Part shown: in pieces, positions 19,567-30,922 of the stretch
Position numbering within the stretch: position 1 is the first letter of the stretch
Layout: each line of letters starts with the position of its first letter
From: Choricystis sp. odSpoLacu1
Lineage: Eukaryota > Chlorophyta > Trebouxiophyceae
Reading direction: 5' to 3'
DNA: 64,000 nucleotides
NCBI GenBank assembly: GCA_958009055.1
Contig: OY253650.1
Span: forward strand, 1,178,001-1,242,000
Translations under genes and position numbers: made by a program
The notes under the pieces: model-generated
Seen by the model: only the letters and a program-made list of their open reading frames with translations
Told to the model about the DNA's origin: nothing
The model's database searches: none

Positions 19567-21024
19567 TCACAAACTCTCCCTACTCACTCCCTTTCTTGCC
19601 CTCCCCTTCCATTCTCCCAACCACGACGTCAACCCCCAAAACGGCACAAACCGTTGCCTCCAAGGCGCACCCTCCAGCAACGCCGCCTGCCACACTGCGT
19701 AAAGGCAGCCATCCAGCGCAAACGCAAAGGAGGCGCGGTTGGTGGTGAGCATGGCGGTGGTTGCTTCGGCGCGCGCGTGGAGGTCGCCGAATTCGGGGCG
19801 TGCGAAGAGTGCCCACGGGAGCGAGACAGCGCCGACCACGGTGCACACGATCACGACGGCGGCCGTCCAGGAGGGCAGGGCGGAGGGCTGGATGGCCAGG
19901 CGGGAGGCTTGAGACGGCTCAGCACCCGCCCCCTCCTCCAGCGCCGTCATCAGCCGCAGCGCCAGGTACGGCGGAAAGAACACGTTTGTCAAAAACTGGA
20001 TGCCGAGCCACAGCCGGGCCACGGTCGTCCGTCCCAGGGGCGCCGCCCGGGAATCCGCCAGCATGACCGGCAGGAACAGGGCGGACCACGCGTTCACGAA
20101 ATTGAAGAGAGCTTCGGAAGGGGGCGGGCGCGCGGGGTCGGGCAACGGGGACAGGTGGAGGGCGTGCAGGATGGGGTTGACGTAAAAAAAGTTGAGCGAC
20201 TCATCAAACACTTCTCTCAGCACGTCGGGCGGCGTCTCCAGGACAGGGACGCCGGGGAGGGCGCGGGAGAAGAAGACGGCGGAGACGTAGCCTGCGTAGA
20301 GGAGCCAGACGGCTGTGGCGGTCGGGGTGAGACGGAGGGGGGAGGGAGTGGTGGTGGTGGGGGTGGCAGCAGCGCCGCCTTCTCCTCCACCACCACCACC
20401 ACCACCAGCAGCCAGCTTGATCAACGGCAGCACCGCGCGCAGCAGCCCGAGCGTCGACGCTCCCGGCTTGATCGCGGGCTCCACCAAATCACGAGCCCCC
20501 ACGATCAACCCACTCCCTGTGTCCAGTTCATAGAAGGAGGCTCCCCGTGAGTTGGGCAGGGGAGTGCCCTTGCCGTCCTTGAGCTCGCAGTGCCACTTGA
20601 CGCCGACCGCCGCGCCGTCGGGAGCAGGAGCAATTGCGTCGACCACAAACATCACGTCCGGCCCCAGCACGTTCAACGCTTTGGCCAGGTAGGCGCGCAC
20701 CGCGGGGCGCCCGACAAAGGGGTCGGGATAGATTGTGTCCCAGTAGGAGACATTCTCCTAGAGGGTGGCAGCCGCGCGGTCGGCGCCACCATCGTTCCAG
20801 GCGGTGTAGAACGCGCGCACCGTGGCCTCGGCTCGGGTGGCGGCGGGTGTGGTGAGTGTGCTGGCTGTGGTCGTAGTGGTAGTGGTGGTGAGACCTTCCA
20901 CTGGCGGTGATGATCCGTCAGAGGGGGTTGCAGCAGAAACAGTGCTGCGCGCCGGGCGCGGCGGCGCGCGGCGCGGCGGCAGCACAGGGTGCGGGCGCAG
21001 GGCGCGCCGCATTGTGGTGTGCAT
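19567..21024 (-). CDS. SnoaL/NTF2-like domain membrane protein, with an in-frame TAG
   Basis: One continuous frame of 485 codons from ATG 21024 is interrupted by TAG at 20758-20760. The conserved fold reads straight through the stop: FYTAWNDGGADRAAATL before and ENVSYWDTIYPDPFVGRP after are the two halves of a SnoaL-like alpha+beta barrel, followed by KWHCELKDGKGTPLPNSRG. The N-terminus is Ser/Pro/Arg-rich and transit-like. The C-terminal half has several membrane segments (TAVWLLYAGYVSAVFFSRAL, LGIQFLTNVFFPPYLALRL, TAAVVIVCTVVGAVSLPWAL). Similar fusions occur in plastid-bearing organisms, but no function is known to me. The TAG could be a real null, an error, or part of an unrecognised intron; CTCTAG resembles an acceptor but no good donor exists. 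Confidence 0.7.
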
Positions 21025-21185
21025 GGTATGAGGGCGGCGACGCCGTTGCTGTCGGGAGACAGTGGGCAGGCGGTGGGCGCGGGCCCCAATGCACAGACCG
21101 ACCGCTCGACCGACGATTGTGTGGTGGCGCGCTCTCTCGCCGCGTTTTCATCACACCACACACACACCACAAACACACAACAACC
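21025..21185. promoter_or_regulatory. Bidirectional promoter region (SnoaL protein / ICMT-like)
   Basis: 161 bp between divergent start codons. The plus side ends with a CACACA-rich leader. No TATA box. Confidence 0.45.
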
Positions 21186-22011
21186 ATGGCCCCCCTCTCC
21201 CGCCACATCAACGTCTGGAAGACCCTGGCCCTGGCCCTCCTGTGTGCCGCGGCCGCGGCGTCGGGCGCGGGCGCGACCCCGCGCGGCGCGCTCACACTCA
21301 CCACGTGGACGTGCTACACCGCCCTCTGGCTGCTCAAGTCGGCCATGCTGCCCGACGCGCGGTGGGACAGGGAGGCGACGCGCGACCAGATGGTGGTGGT
21401 GAGAGAGAGGAGAGGGGAGGGAAGAGAGGGAGGAAAGAGAGGGTGTGCCTGTTCGCGGGCGGTCGGCAGACACACCCTCCCTCCCTCCCCACCACCCACC
21501 TCTCTACCCACAGGTCTGGACCCTGCTCAACCTGCACCTCGTCGCCCCCCTGACCCTGCTCCTGTCCCCCCCGGCCGCTGCCCCCCCTCTCTCCCTGCTC
21601 ACCCTGTTCGTCACTGCTGCCGCGTTTGCCACAGGCACCTTCCTCCACATCGGGGCCGACGCCTGCAAGGCGGGTGCCCTGGAGGCTCGCCCCAAGCACC
21701 TGGTGATGGGGGGGCCGTTCAGGCTGTGCCGCAACCCCAACTACCTCGGTTCTCTGCTTCAGTATGTGGGTCTCCTCCTCCCTCCCTCCGCCGCCCTCGG
21801 CCGCGCCGCCCCGCTCGCCGCCACCGGCCTGGCCCTGTTCATGGCCATCGAGTGGGCCCCCAACATGGCCGCCAAAGACACCTCTCTTGCTCGCCAGCAC
21901 GGCACGCTGTTTGCTGTGTGGTCGACCATGACGCCGCGCTTCTTCCCCACCGCCGCGTCCATCTGGAGTGCGATGATCGGGTGGTGGTGGGACAGGCTGA
22001 AAGCGCGGTAG
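21186..22011 (+). CDS. ICMT/PEMT-fold membrane methyltransferase or reductase-like protein
   Basis: Two exons, 21186-21398 and 21514-22011, phase 0, encode 236 residues. Four to five hydrophobic segments are visible (WKTLALALLCAAAAASGAG, VWTLLNLHLVAPLTLLL, LLTLFVTAAAFATGTFLHIG). The block GPFRLCRNPNYLGSLLQY is the cofactor-binding signature of the isoprenylcysteine methyltransferase / phospholipid methyltransferase / DUF1295 superfamily. AIEWAPNMAAKDTSL and WSTMTPRFFP complete the C-terminal helices. It is an integral membrane enzyme, and its substrate (prenyl-Cys, phospholipid or sterol) cannot be decided. Exon 1 could end at 21392, 21395 or 21398, because GTG triplets repeat at the donor. 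Confidence 0.78.
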
Positions 22012-22207
22012 GAGAGGGTGGCGTGGGAGGAGGCATGGATGCTGAAAATGCAGCAGGAGCGAGCGGCGCGGGAGGAGGGCGTGAAGGCGGGTGGTGGTGT
22101 GCGTCGCCGGGCGTAAAGGAAAAGAAGTGAAAAAAACATAACCTCTCTCCTTTCTCTTATTGATCGCCACTTCCTCTCTCTCTTTCTGTCTCCGCCGCAC
22201 CTCCGCC

Positions 22208-24298
22208 ATGCCTGCCGTCGCTAACGGCGGCGGCGCCGGCGGCGACGAGGCGGACACGATTTGGAAGGTGAGAGCGAATAGGGCTGCCCATTGGATGCGA
22301 GGGGGCTGGGGGCGCGCGTTGTGCTGTCCACGTGTGTTTGACGACTCCACTTCTTGTGTTCAAGTAACAAGCCGCGGCGCGGGGGAGAGATTGCGCGGGA
22401 GAGCAGAGCCTGCTGCGCACCGACACTGACCGCAATTCCACGCCCTCACCCCCCTCCCTCCCTCCCTCCTCCCCAAACCACTCCAGGCCTGCGCCTACGG
22501 CAAGGACTCCATCGTGCGAGACGCACTCTCCGCCTCCCCAGCCGCCGCCTCCACCCCCGACGCCGACGGCTACTCCCTGCTGCAGTGGGCGTCCCTCAAC
22601 GGGCGCACGACCACGGTGGCCCTGCTGCTGGGGGCGGGAGCGGACGTCAACTAGTGAGTAGAGTGGAGGGTGGAGAGAGAAAGAGAGGCACCAGAGCGTG
22701 GGACAAAAACTGATCAACCAACCACCCTCCACCCTTTCCCTTCAGCCGCGACCCGACCGGCCAAACCGCCCTCCACTGGGCCGCCGTGCGCGGCTGCGTG
22801 CCCACGGGGGACGCCCTAGTGACTGCAGGCGCGGACGCGTCCTCCCCCGATGCGCGGGGCTACACCCCGCTGCACGTCGCGGCCCAGCACGGCCGCGCCT
22901 CATTAGCCGCGGCCGCGGCCGCCCGCTGGCACGCCCCCCTGGACGGCCGCGACTCCGACGGCCGCACCCCCCTCGCCTGGGCCGCCTACAAGCACGCGGG
23001 CGACGTGGTGCGCGCCCTGCTGGCCCTGGGCGCGGACCCACTGGCGGCGGACGGGGAGGCCGCCACACCTTTGCACTGGGCTGCTCTTCGTGGCGCGGCG
23101 GAACCAGCCACCCTCCTCCTGCACGGTGGCGGCGCCCCCGCCCTGGACCGAGCAGACGCGACGGGGGGGACACCCGCCGCGCTGGCGCGGGGGCGAGGGC
23201 ACGTGGGCCTGGCCGAGAGGCTGGACGCGGCGGCCGCGACGCGCAAGGCCGACCGCGCGCGGCGCGCGCGCGCGCGGCCTGGCTGGCGCCCTGCACCGCG
23301 CCGCCACCGCATGCGAACTGGCCCCCGTCACCGTGGCCGTCATTGTGGCGCTGGTGGCACTGTTTGAGAGGCGGGTGGTGCACGCTGATGGTCTGCCGCC
23401 GCCGTCACACCGCGTTGCGGGCGCGGCGGTCGCTGTGCCGCTGCTGGCAACCGTCGGCCTGGCCCTCATGCTGGCCGTCGCTCGCTGCGATCCGGGCGTG
23501 TTGCCACGTGGCGGAGTTGGCGGCTCCCGCCCCGCCTCCCCCCGGCGCGCGGCCGCGGCGGCCGCCGCGCGCACCAAGCGCCGCCGCGCGGCGGCCGCCG
23601 CGCACGCGCACCACCCCGTGACGACCGACGGCGCCGACTCCGACTCCGAGGACGGGGAGCCACCTCCGCTGGATGCAGCGGCGTTAACAGTCCCTCCTTT
23701 ATCCTCCGGTCAGTGGGATCGCCTGTGTGTTGCCTGTCGGTCCGTGCACCCGCCGCGCGCGAAGCACTGCGCCGTCGTCGGTCGCTGTGTCGCCGAGTTT
23801 GACCACCACTGCCCCTGGGTGGCGGCCACGGTGGGGGGAGGCAACCGGCCTTTTTTCCTGCTGTTCCTGGCGGCCGAGCTGGGGGCGGCCGCGGTGGCGG
23901 CGGGGGCGGCGGGGGCGCGGCTGCACGCGGCAGCGCTCGCGGAAGCTGGTGCTGCTGTCGTCGACGCCGCAGCCTCCGCCTCCCCCAGCCCTCCACCCCT
24001 CCCATCAACCACCTTCTCATCAGCCGCCCTGTGGATGGGCGCCTTCCTGGTGGCCGACGCCTTCATCCTGCTGTCTGTGGGGGCGTTGTGTGCCACCCAA
24101 GCGTACCAAGTGTCCATCGCGCTCACCACCAATGAAGCCGTCAACGCCCACCGGTACGCGTATCTGAGGGGAGAGAGCGGCGAGTTTGTGAATCCGCACG
24201 ACCGAGGGTGCGTGCGCAACTGGCCGCACGCGATGGCGAGGGTGCGGCCGGTGGCGGGGAGGGGGGTGGCCGAGCGGGAGCTGTTGGTTAGGGTTTAG
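22208..24298 (+). CDS. Ankyrin-repeat DHHC palmitoyltransferase (TIP1/HIP14/Akr1 type)
   Basis: S-acyltransferase that attaches palmitate to protein Cys, normally at Golgi or plasma membrane. Exons: 22208-22267, 22487-22653 and 22746-24298. At least five ankyrin repeats are seen (DGYSLLQWASLNGRTTTVALLLGAGADVN, TGQTALHWAAVRG, RGYTPLHVAAQHG, DGRTPLAWAAYKH, AATPLHWAALRG). Two hydrophobic helices follow (VAVIVALVALFE, AVAVPLLATVGLALMLAVA). The zinc-binding CRD is CVACRSVHPPRAKHC with the catalytic DHHCPW, then FFLLFLAAEL and a late membrane segment. The frame changes in the GC dinucleotide tract 23253-23278, between ankyrin and membrane parts, where loss of one GC unit would explain it. Confidence 0.87.
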
Positions 24299-24648
24299 TG
24301 ATCCGTTTTTTAAAGGGCAGGCCAGAGAGATTAGAATGTATTTTTGTGGTGTGTGTGTGACACACAACAATGTCCCCCGAGAGTCGAGCCTCGCGGAGAG
24401 AAGGCAGGGAGAGGACACGAGGTCGGCACGACGTCGAGAGAGAGAGAGCGACACAGTCAGGCATCAAGTCGCCGTTTCTTTGTCCTCACTCTCCCCACCC
24501 CAAAAAACCCACGCCTCCACCCCCTGCCACGCGGTCGGCGTGACGCCTGGGCTCACAATCCACAAGGCCAGCGCCCGCTTTGGGGCAGGCCGACGCCCTG
24601 CGCTGCGGCCACGCCCCCCGACCCCCGACGCTGCACCACATTCACGCA
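24299..24648. other. Intergenic region DHHC-SET
   Basis: No gene seen; GA-rich and GT-rich stretches only. Confidence 0.5.
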
Positions 24649-26668
24649 ATGCTGCGCGCCGCCGCGGCGCACGCCGCCGCCGTGTGCCGCGCCAGCGCGT
24701 CCTCCGCTGCATTGAAGGCGTCGTATTCAGCGGCGGCGGGCGCAGGCGTGCCGCCGCCCCCCCACGCGCCGCGCTCTGCGGCCGGTGTCGCGGCCGCGGC
24801 CGCGCTGGCTGCCGCAGCCGGCCTCACCTACCACATCATCTCAGGCGGCACGTTTGTGCCCGCCGTCGCGGCCGCCGCCCCCAAAAGCCACGCCCCCACC
24901 GCCTCGCGCGCCCCCCAACCCGGCGGCGGCGCGGCAGTCACGGCACGCGTCGACCGCACGGCCCTGCTGGCCGACCTGCGGACCTGGCTGGTGGACGCGG
25001 GGGCGGACATGGAGGCGGTGGAGATCAGGCAGTGTTCAGAGGTAGGGAGAGACATAGGGGAGGGGAGGGAGGGATGTTGGGTGTCGCGCCGCTCTCTCTC
25101 AACCCTCACACCCCCAACCCACCCACAAACACCTACAGGACTCGACCGGCGTCGGCGTCTTCGCCACCCCCGCCACCGCCTCCCGCAACGCCGCCGCCTC
25201 CGGCTGGCTGCGCGCCGCCCTGGCGGCCGCCCGCGTCGCGCCGCGCCCCGACGCGGTGCTCGCCTCTTTCCCCCTCGCCCTGGCCATCACGCCCGCCACC
25301 GCGCTGGCCGACCCCGTCCTGGGGGACACGTACGGTGAACTGCTGGCGTGCGGTGCTGCCGACGCGCGCGCCCTGGTGATGCTGTTCCTTGCGGTCGAGC
25401 GCGCGCGCGCGGGCGCGCGTCGCGCTGGGCGCCCTGGCTCGCCGCGCTGCCCCGCGAGTTTGGGACACCCCTCCACTTTGACGAGGATGACATGCGCCTG
25501 CTGGCGGGGACGACGCTGGGCGAGGCGGCCGCCAGCTTGGCCGCGCGCCTCGACGCGGCGTGGGCGCGCCTCGCGCCGGCAGCCGCCGACCTGGCGGCCG
25601 CGGCGGGGCTGGCGGCGGCGCCCACGCTGGATGATTTCAAGTGGGCGTACTCCACGTTTTGGTAGGTGGGAGAGAGTGGGGAGAGAGGGTCGGAAGGAGG
25701 AGAAAGAGGGTTTTTTTTCCACCCACAAACCCACACCCACCCACCCTCCCTATAGGTCTCGCGGCATGGCGTTCCCCGCCCCCACCCCCGCCGGCGACGC
25801 TGCCGCGACAGAAGGCATTCTTCCCGGCCTCGACTTCTGCAACCACGGCCCCTCCGCCGCGGTGCGGTGGACCGTGTGGCACTCGCCGCGTGCGGACCCA
25901 GCCTCCCCCCCCACCGCGGCCGCCCTGGTGGCGCCCGCGGGTGCGGTGGCCCCAGGCGATGAACTGCTCATCGACTATGGCGACAAATCGCAGGAAGAGT
26001 TGCTGCTGTTGTACGGGTTTGCTCACGCGGCCACCGCGCGCGGCGTGCTCATGGTGCCCTGCCCCCTGCCCTTCGACGGCGCGGCCTGGGATGCCGACCT
26101 GGAGGATCGGTTGGAGTTGTTGCGGGTGAGGGGGCTGACGCCACAGTTGTTTTTGCCGGCGGACGGGCTGCAACAGCCCGCCGAGCGCCGCGGCTGGCTG
26201 CGCGGCGGCTCCACACCCCCGCCACCCGGCGGCGTCGACCTGCCTGACGGTGTGTGGCCCACACTGGAAGCCTTTGTGCTGGACCCCACCGACGTGCGGG
26301 ACGCGCTGAAAGCGGCGGCCGCCGCGACCGCCGCCGCGCCGGGCGACCTGCCCCCGCCGCCGCCGCCACCCCACTCGCCGCGCGCCGAGGTGGATGCCCC
26401 CGGCCTGCGCATGGCTGTGCTGACCACGCTGGCTAGGCTGCTGGAGGCGACCGTCGTTGGGCTGGAGGGGGAGGGGGGGACGGGGCCACTGGAGGCGGAC
26501 GTCGGACTGTTGGAAGATGACGCCGCGGGACGCACCACCCTCACCCCCGTCGCCCGAGCGTGCGTGTCCTACCGAGCCGGCCAGAAGCGGGCGGCCCGGC
26601 TGTGGCTGGTGGAGGCGAGGCGGTTGCTGGACGACCAGATGGCGAGGATGGAGGCGGAGAGTGAATGA
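24649..26668 (+). CDS. SET-domain methyltransferase, Rubisco LSMT-like
   Basis: Protein-lysine methyltransferase of the Rubisco large-subunit/SETD3 class. Exons: 24649-25041 (long Ala-rich leader, probably a plastid transit peptide), 25139-25661 and 25756-26668. SET blocks: STGVGVFATPATA (GxG strand), LVMLFLAVERAR, WLAALPREFGTPLHF, WAYSTFWSRGM, LDFCNHGPSAAV (DxxNH) and ELLIDYGDKSQEELLLLYGF. The C-terminal Rubisco-LSMT substrate-binding region ends RACVSYRAGQKR...WLVEARRLLDDQM. The frame shifts within the GC tract 25398-25418; one GC unit too many would explain it. The target may be Rubisco, aldolase or another plastid protein. Confidence 0.85.
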
Positions 26669-27067
26669 GGGAGAGCGTGAGTGATTGAGTGACCCTGCGT
26701 GCGCCTTTGAGTGCGCGAGTGTTTGTGTGATCTGCGTGTGTGTTTTGGGGGGTGCACTGCAAACGAAGTGAAGAGAGAAAACAAAAAACCAAACGTCGTC
26801 GCCGACTCACTCTGCGCTCGTCGTTTTTCTCTCTCGCCCGCCCCACCGCGGCGCTCAGCCTCCCCCCCGTCCTTCCCAGCACACACACGCGTGTGTGTGC
26901 GGCTGTAAACCCCCCCGCGGTCACCCGACGCGCCGCGCACACACCACACACACGCGCGCTCACCGCTTGAGTGCACGCCCACTCACCCCGGCCGCCACAC
27001 CACACACACACACACTCCCCGACCCCACCCTGCCACACCACCCCCTCCCGTGACGCTCACGACCGCC
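26669..27067. other. Intergenic region SET-helical/coiled-coil gene
   Basis: No gene seen. CA-rich leader (26940-27020) with repeated ACACAC. Confidence 0.5.
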
Positions 27068-30000
27068 ATGCCCAAAAAGGTGGGGCGCCGAGGCGGAGCG
27101 AGAGCCAACGAGGAGGTGTTTTGGCGAGTTTTTTTGGAAAAAAAATGACGCCGCTTTTTGTTTTACCCCACCCTCCTCCCTCGCCCACGCACGCACTCTC
27201 CAGACCGGCCGCACACGCGACCCAGCGCCTCCACCCCCCACCAACACCCAAGCCGTGGCCACCTTCCCGCTGGACCTGTCCCGCGCCGCCGGCCGCGCGT
27301 CCGCCCTGCGCGCCGCCCTCAAAACCGCCGACCCACTGCACGCTGCCGTCCCCCCGCTGCAGCGCCTGGCTGACGACGACCCCACCGTGCGTCTCGTCCC
27401 CGACGGTGGCGCCGCCTTGAACGAGACGGGGGTGGCGTCCGCGCTCGCGGCGGCCGCCACCCCCATTGTCGCCGCCCTGGCGGACGCGGGTGACGACGAG
27501 GAAAGTGGCGCCCATGAAGCCCTGGACGCCCTGGTGGGCGCCATCGACGCGAGCGCGGGGTGGGGCGCCGGCCGCCGCGCGCGCGCGGCGGTCGCGGCGA
27601 CTCTGGCCCGTGTGCTGGGCGCCACCCTGCTGGCCGCCGCAACCGCCGACGGCGGCGCCACCTCTGTCGCCTACACCATCATCCCCTGCCTCACCCGCCT
27701 CGCCTCCAAGGGTGACGCCGCCGCCCGCGAGCTGGCGTCCGCGCGTGCGTGGCCGCGCCTCACGGAGACCCTGCTGCCCGGGTGCGGCGAGCTGGCGGTG
27801 CAGGTGGAGGTGGCCTACCTGTTGATGGCGCTCATCAAGGCGGGTGTGGCTGTGGACGGGGGGGCGGGAGGCTCTCCTTTGGCCACCCTTCTCTCCGAGC
27901 TGCAGCGCGTCGCGCGCGACCCCCCCTCCCGCGCCAAGGACGCGGCCCTGCGCACCGCGCTGTCCGCCTACAACGCGGCGGAAGGCACCGGCATCGTGCT
28001 GGTGCAGGCGGCGACCGCCACCGCGGGGCCGGCGGGGGCGGCCGTGACGCACCCGCGCGTCGACGTCGAGTTTGGTCCTTCGACCGGACACATCATCCTC
28101 CCCCACCCGGACACCGGGGATGACGTCATCGTTGGGTTCGACTATGGCGGCGTCACTGCGGACCCAGTCGGCACGGGAATCCGCGTGCGCGCGTCCATCG
28201 GGAGGGGCGCGGTTGACGTGCCGGCGTGGGTCGCCGGGCGCGGCGGCGTGCGCCACGCGTCGCTCGTGCTGGAGTTTGGGGGGGAGGCCAAGGACGCCAT
28301 TGTGCGGGGTGTGTCCGCGTACACGGCCTGGCTGGCGGCGCCCGCGCAGAAGGGGTCGATGTGAGTTGAAGGAGGGGTGGGCGAAAGGTTGAGAGCGGGT
28401 TTTTCGTTTCATCATGCTCACCCGCCCCACCCACCACACCAACACACACAGCGCCACCCTGCGCCAAGACTTCGGCCCGCTGTCCGTGCACCCGGTGTCC
28501 ATGGACGTCGACGGCGACGGCGACCACCCCGCGCCGCGCGCCGCCACACGCGCCGCCGCGGCCGCCGCCGCCGCGCCGCCGCCGTCTGGCGACGTGCCCG
28601 ACTGGCTGACGACTGTGGCAGCCGCGCCGCCCGGGTCCCCACTGGCCACCGGGCTGGAGGGGTGGGTATCGGGGGACAGCGACGTGGACGGCGGCGGGGG
28701 GGGCGCTACGGCGGGTGGTGCCGCCGCCGCCCGCCGCCCGTCCCCGACGGGCGGCCCCTCCATTCAGTGCGCCCAGCCGCCCCCGCCCCCCGCTGCCGTC
28801 ACTCGCAAGCTGGTGTCCACCGCCATGCTTGCCGCCGGCCAGACGCAGGCGTCGGTGCCGCCGCCTCCCACGGCCACGACCGCGCCGCGCCGCGCGCGCG
28901 CGGGGCTGCTTGCTGGCCTGAGTGTCTGCGCCGGCGCCTCCGACCCGTACGCGCCGCCGCCGGCGTCCTCGCCCGAGGTTGACGACGACGCGTTTGCCGG
29001 CCCGCGCTCGGCTGTCACGTTTGCTAGTCTGCGCACCGAACCGTCGCAGCCCAAGCGCCGCGCGGCGGCCACGCCGCCGGCTGCATCGGGCACCGAGTCG
29101 GAGATTGAGGATGAAGAACCGCCGCCTCGCCGCGTCACGCGGTCGGCATCCAAGAAGCCGGCGGCTGGGGCGGCGCGCGGGCGCACGGCCGCGCCCAAGC
29201 GCCGCCGCGCTGCGGTGTCGCCGTTGCCGTCGTCGTCGTCGTCGCCGCCGCGCAAGCGCAAGGCGCCCCCCAAGCAGGCCCCTGCCGCGGTGGTCACCAA
29301 GCCCGCGCCCAAGCCGGCCGCCCGTGCCCCCACGCGCGCGCCGCCGCCGCGCCACGCCGCGGTCGCGCCGCCCCCACTCGCGCGGCCGCCGCCCCCGCCG
29401 CCACCCTCGCTCCGCCTGGACACTGGCGCCGCCGCCGACCTGGACCTGGACCTGCCCGAGCTGGCTCCCGCGCGCCACCCCGCCCGCACGCCGGCCGTGC
29501 CCCGCGCCGCCGCGGCGCCGCCGCCGTTGGGCGCCGCTTCGCGCCGCCGCCCCAGCCGCCCCGCCCCGCTCGCCGCGGTCGACTGGTCCCCCTCCCCCAC
29601 CCCGTCCGGCGCCACGCCCGCCGATTCGGAGACCGACAAACTGATGGCCGCCATGGAGGCGTACGTCGCGTCGGCACGCGGTGGTGGCGGCGGCGGCGGC
29701 GCCGGACCGCTGCCCGCGATGGTGCGTTCCTTCCTGAACCAAGTGTCCGACATCGCGTCCCGCCAGGCGGAGCGCGACGCCAAGGCGGTGACCGCTGAAG
29801 CGGAAGCCACCGTCCAAGCCACCCTGGCCCGGCTGGCGGACGCGGACGGCGCGGCGGAGGCGGCGCTGGCGGAGCGGCGCGCGCGCGCGTCGCGGCGGCC
29901 GCAGCACGCGTGGAAGAGGCGGCCGCCGGGGTGGATGCCGAGGTGGGGGACCACAAGTCCCGCCTGTCGGGGCTGTGGGGTGCGTTTTCGTCGGCCGCCA

Positions 30001-30191
30001 CCGCGTTCAAGCGGGCGGAGGCGGAGCTGGCGGCGGAGGCGCGGTCCACGGCGGCGGCCGCGGCCGAGCGCGCGGTGGCCGCCGACGCGGCTGTGCGCGC
30101 CGCGTGCGCGTCGGCGGCGGCCCGGGTGGAGCGTCTGCTGGCGGACAAGGAGGCCAAAGCGGCCAGCCTCATCGCCAAGCTGCGTGAGTGA
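27068..30191 (+). CDS. Large nuclear-type protein: helical repeat N-terminus, basic linker, coiled coil
   Basis: Exons: 27068-27079 (only MPKK), 27204-28360 and 28452-30191; about 980 residues. The first 270 residues form regular Ala/Leu helices resembling ARM repeats (ETGVASALAAAATPIVAALA, CGELAVQVEVAYLLMALIKA). A beta-rich segment follows (VDVEFGPSTGHIILP, DDVIVGFDYGG). The middle is disordered with nuclear-localisation-like clusters (PKRRAAAT, APKRRRAAVS, PPRKRKAPPK). The C-terminus is a long coiled coil (AERAVAADAAVRAACASAAARVERLL). The layout recalls meiotic axis core proteins (SYCP2/Red1/ASY3), but this rests on architecture alone. The frame breaks at the GC tract near 29876-29890. The last codons lie over a GTGAGT donor, so another exon may follow. 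Confidence 0.65.
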
Positions 30192-30922
30192 GAGGGTGAG
30201 AGTGGAGGGGGGAGAGGAGAGAGAAGGAAAGGTGCCCACCCCAAAAACATCGACCTGCCTGCCCTGTGTGCAACTGCTTTCCCAAAAGATCTCTCTCTCC
30301 AATCGCGTGTTTTGTCTGTGCGTCTTACTCTCGATTTCGCGTGGTTCACAAACAAAAAAGGAAAAGGATAATGGGGAAATAAAAACGCCGTCTGAGCAAA
30401 GAATCCACTCTCACTCTCTCGAACACAAGCGCACGCTCCCCAGACACACGCCGACACTCACTCGCAATGGTTTCAAAAGGAAAAAGGAAGAAAAATAAGG
30501 GGGGGGGGGGGGAGGATCGGGTTCGTCGTTTTTGGGGGGGTCGGGGTTGGAAAACACACAAGGAAAAAAAACACGGGCTCTCTCTCACTTTCCGCCCCCC
30601 CCCCCCGCTCCCCTTGTGCGATGCTCTATGCAGGTGCACACCGTGAGAAGGTGGCCTTGAAGTAAAAAAAGGCATCCAGGGTGAGGGGAGGGCGGAACAA
30701 ATGAAAAAAAGGGGGTCGACGTCTCGGATCACCAAAAAAAAACAAAACAAAAAGAGTGGGCAACCCCCCCCACACACCGCCGCGCAAGCGCGGCACGCCG
30801 CTGCAAGCGGCTGAGCAGGTAGAGACGGCGAAGTCAGGGTGTGGTGGTGGTGGGGAGTGTGGGTGTGCGCGACGCGCGTGGTGTTTTTGATCTGTTTTCG
30901 TTTTCGTTTCGTCTTGCGCGCT
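30192..30922. other. Convergent 3' intergenic region
   Basis: Lies between the plus-strand coiled-coil gene and the minus-strand KCS gene. Contains a G-run near 30500 and a C-run near 30595, GA-rich tracts and no gene. Confidence 0.5.
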
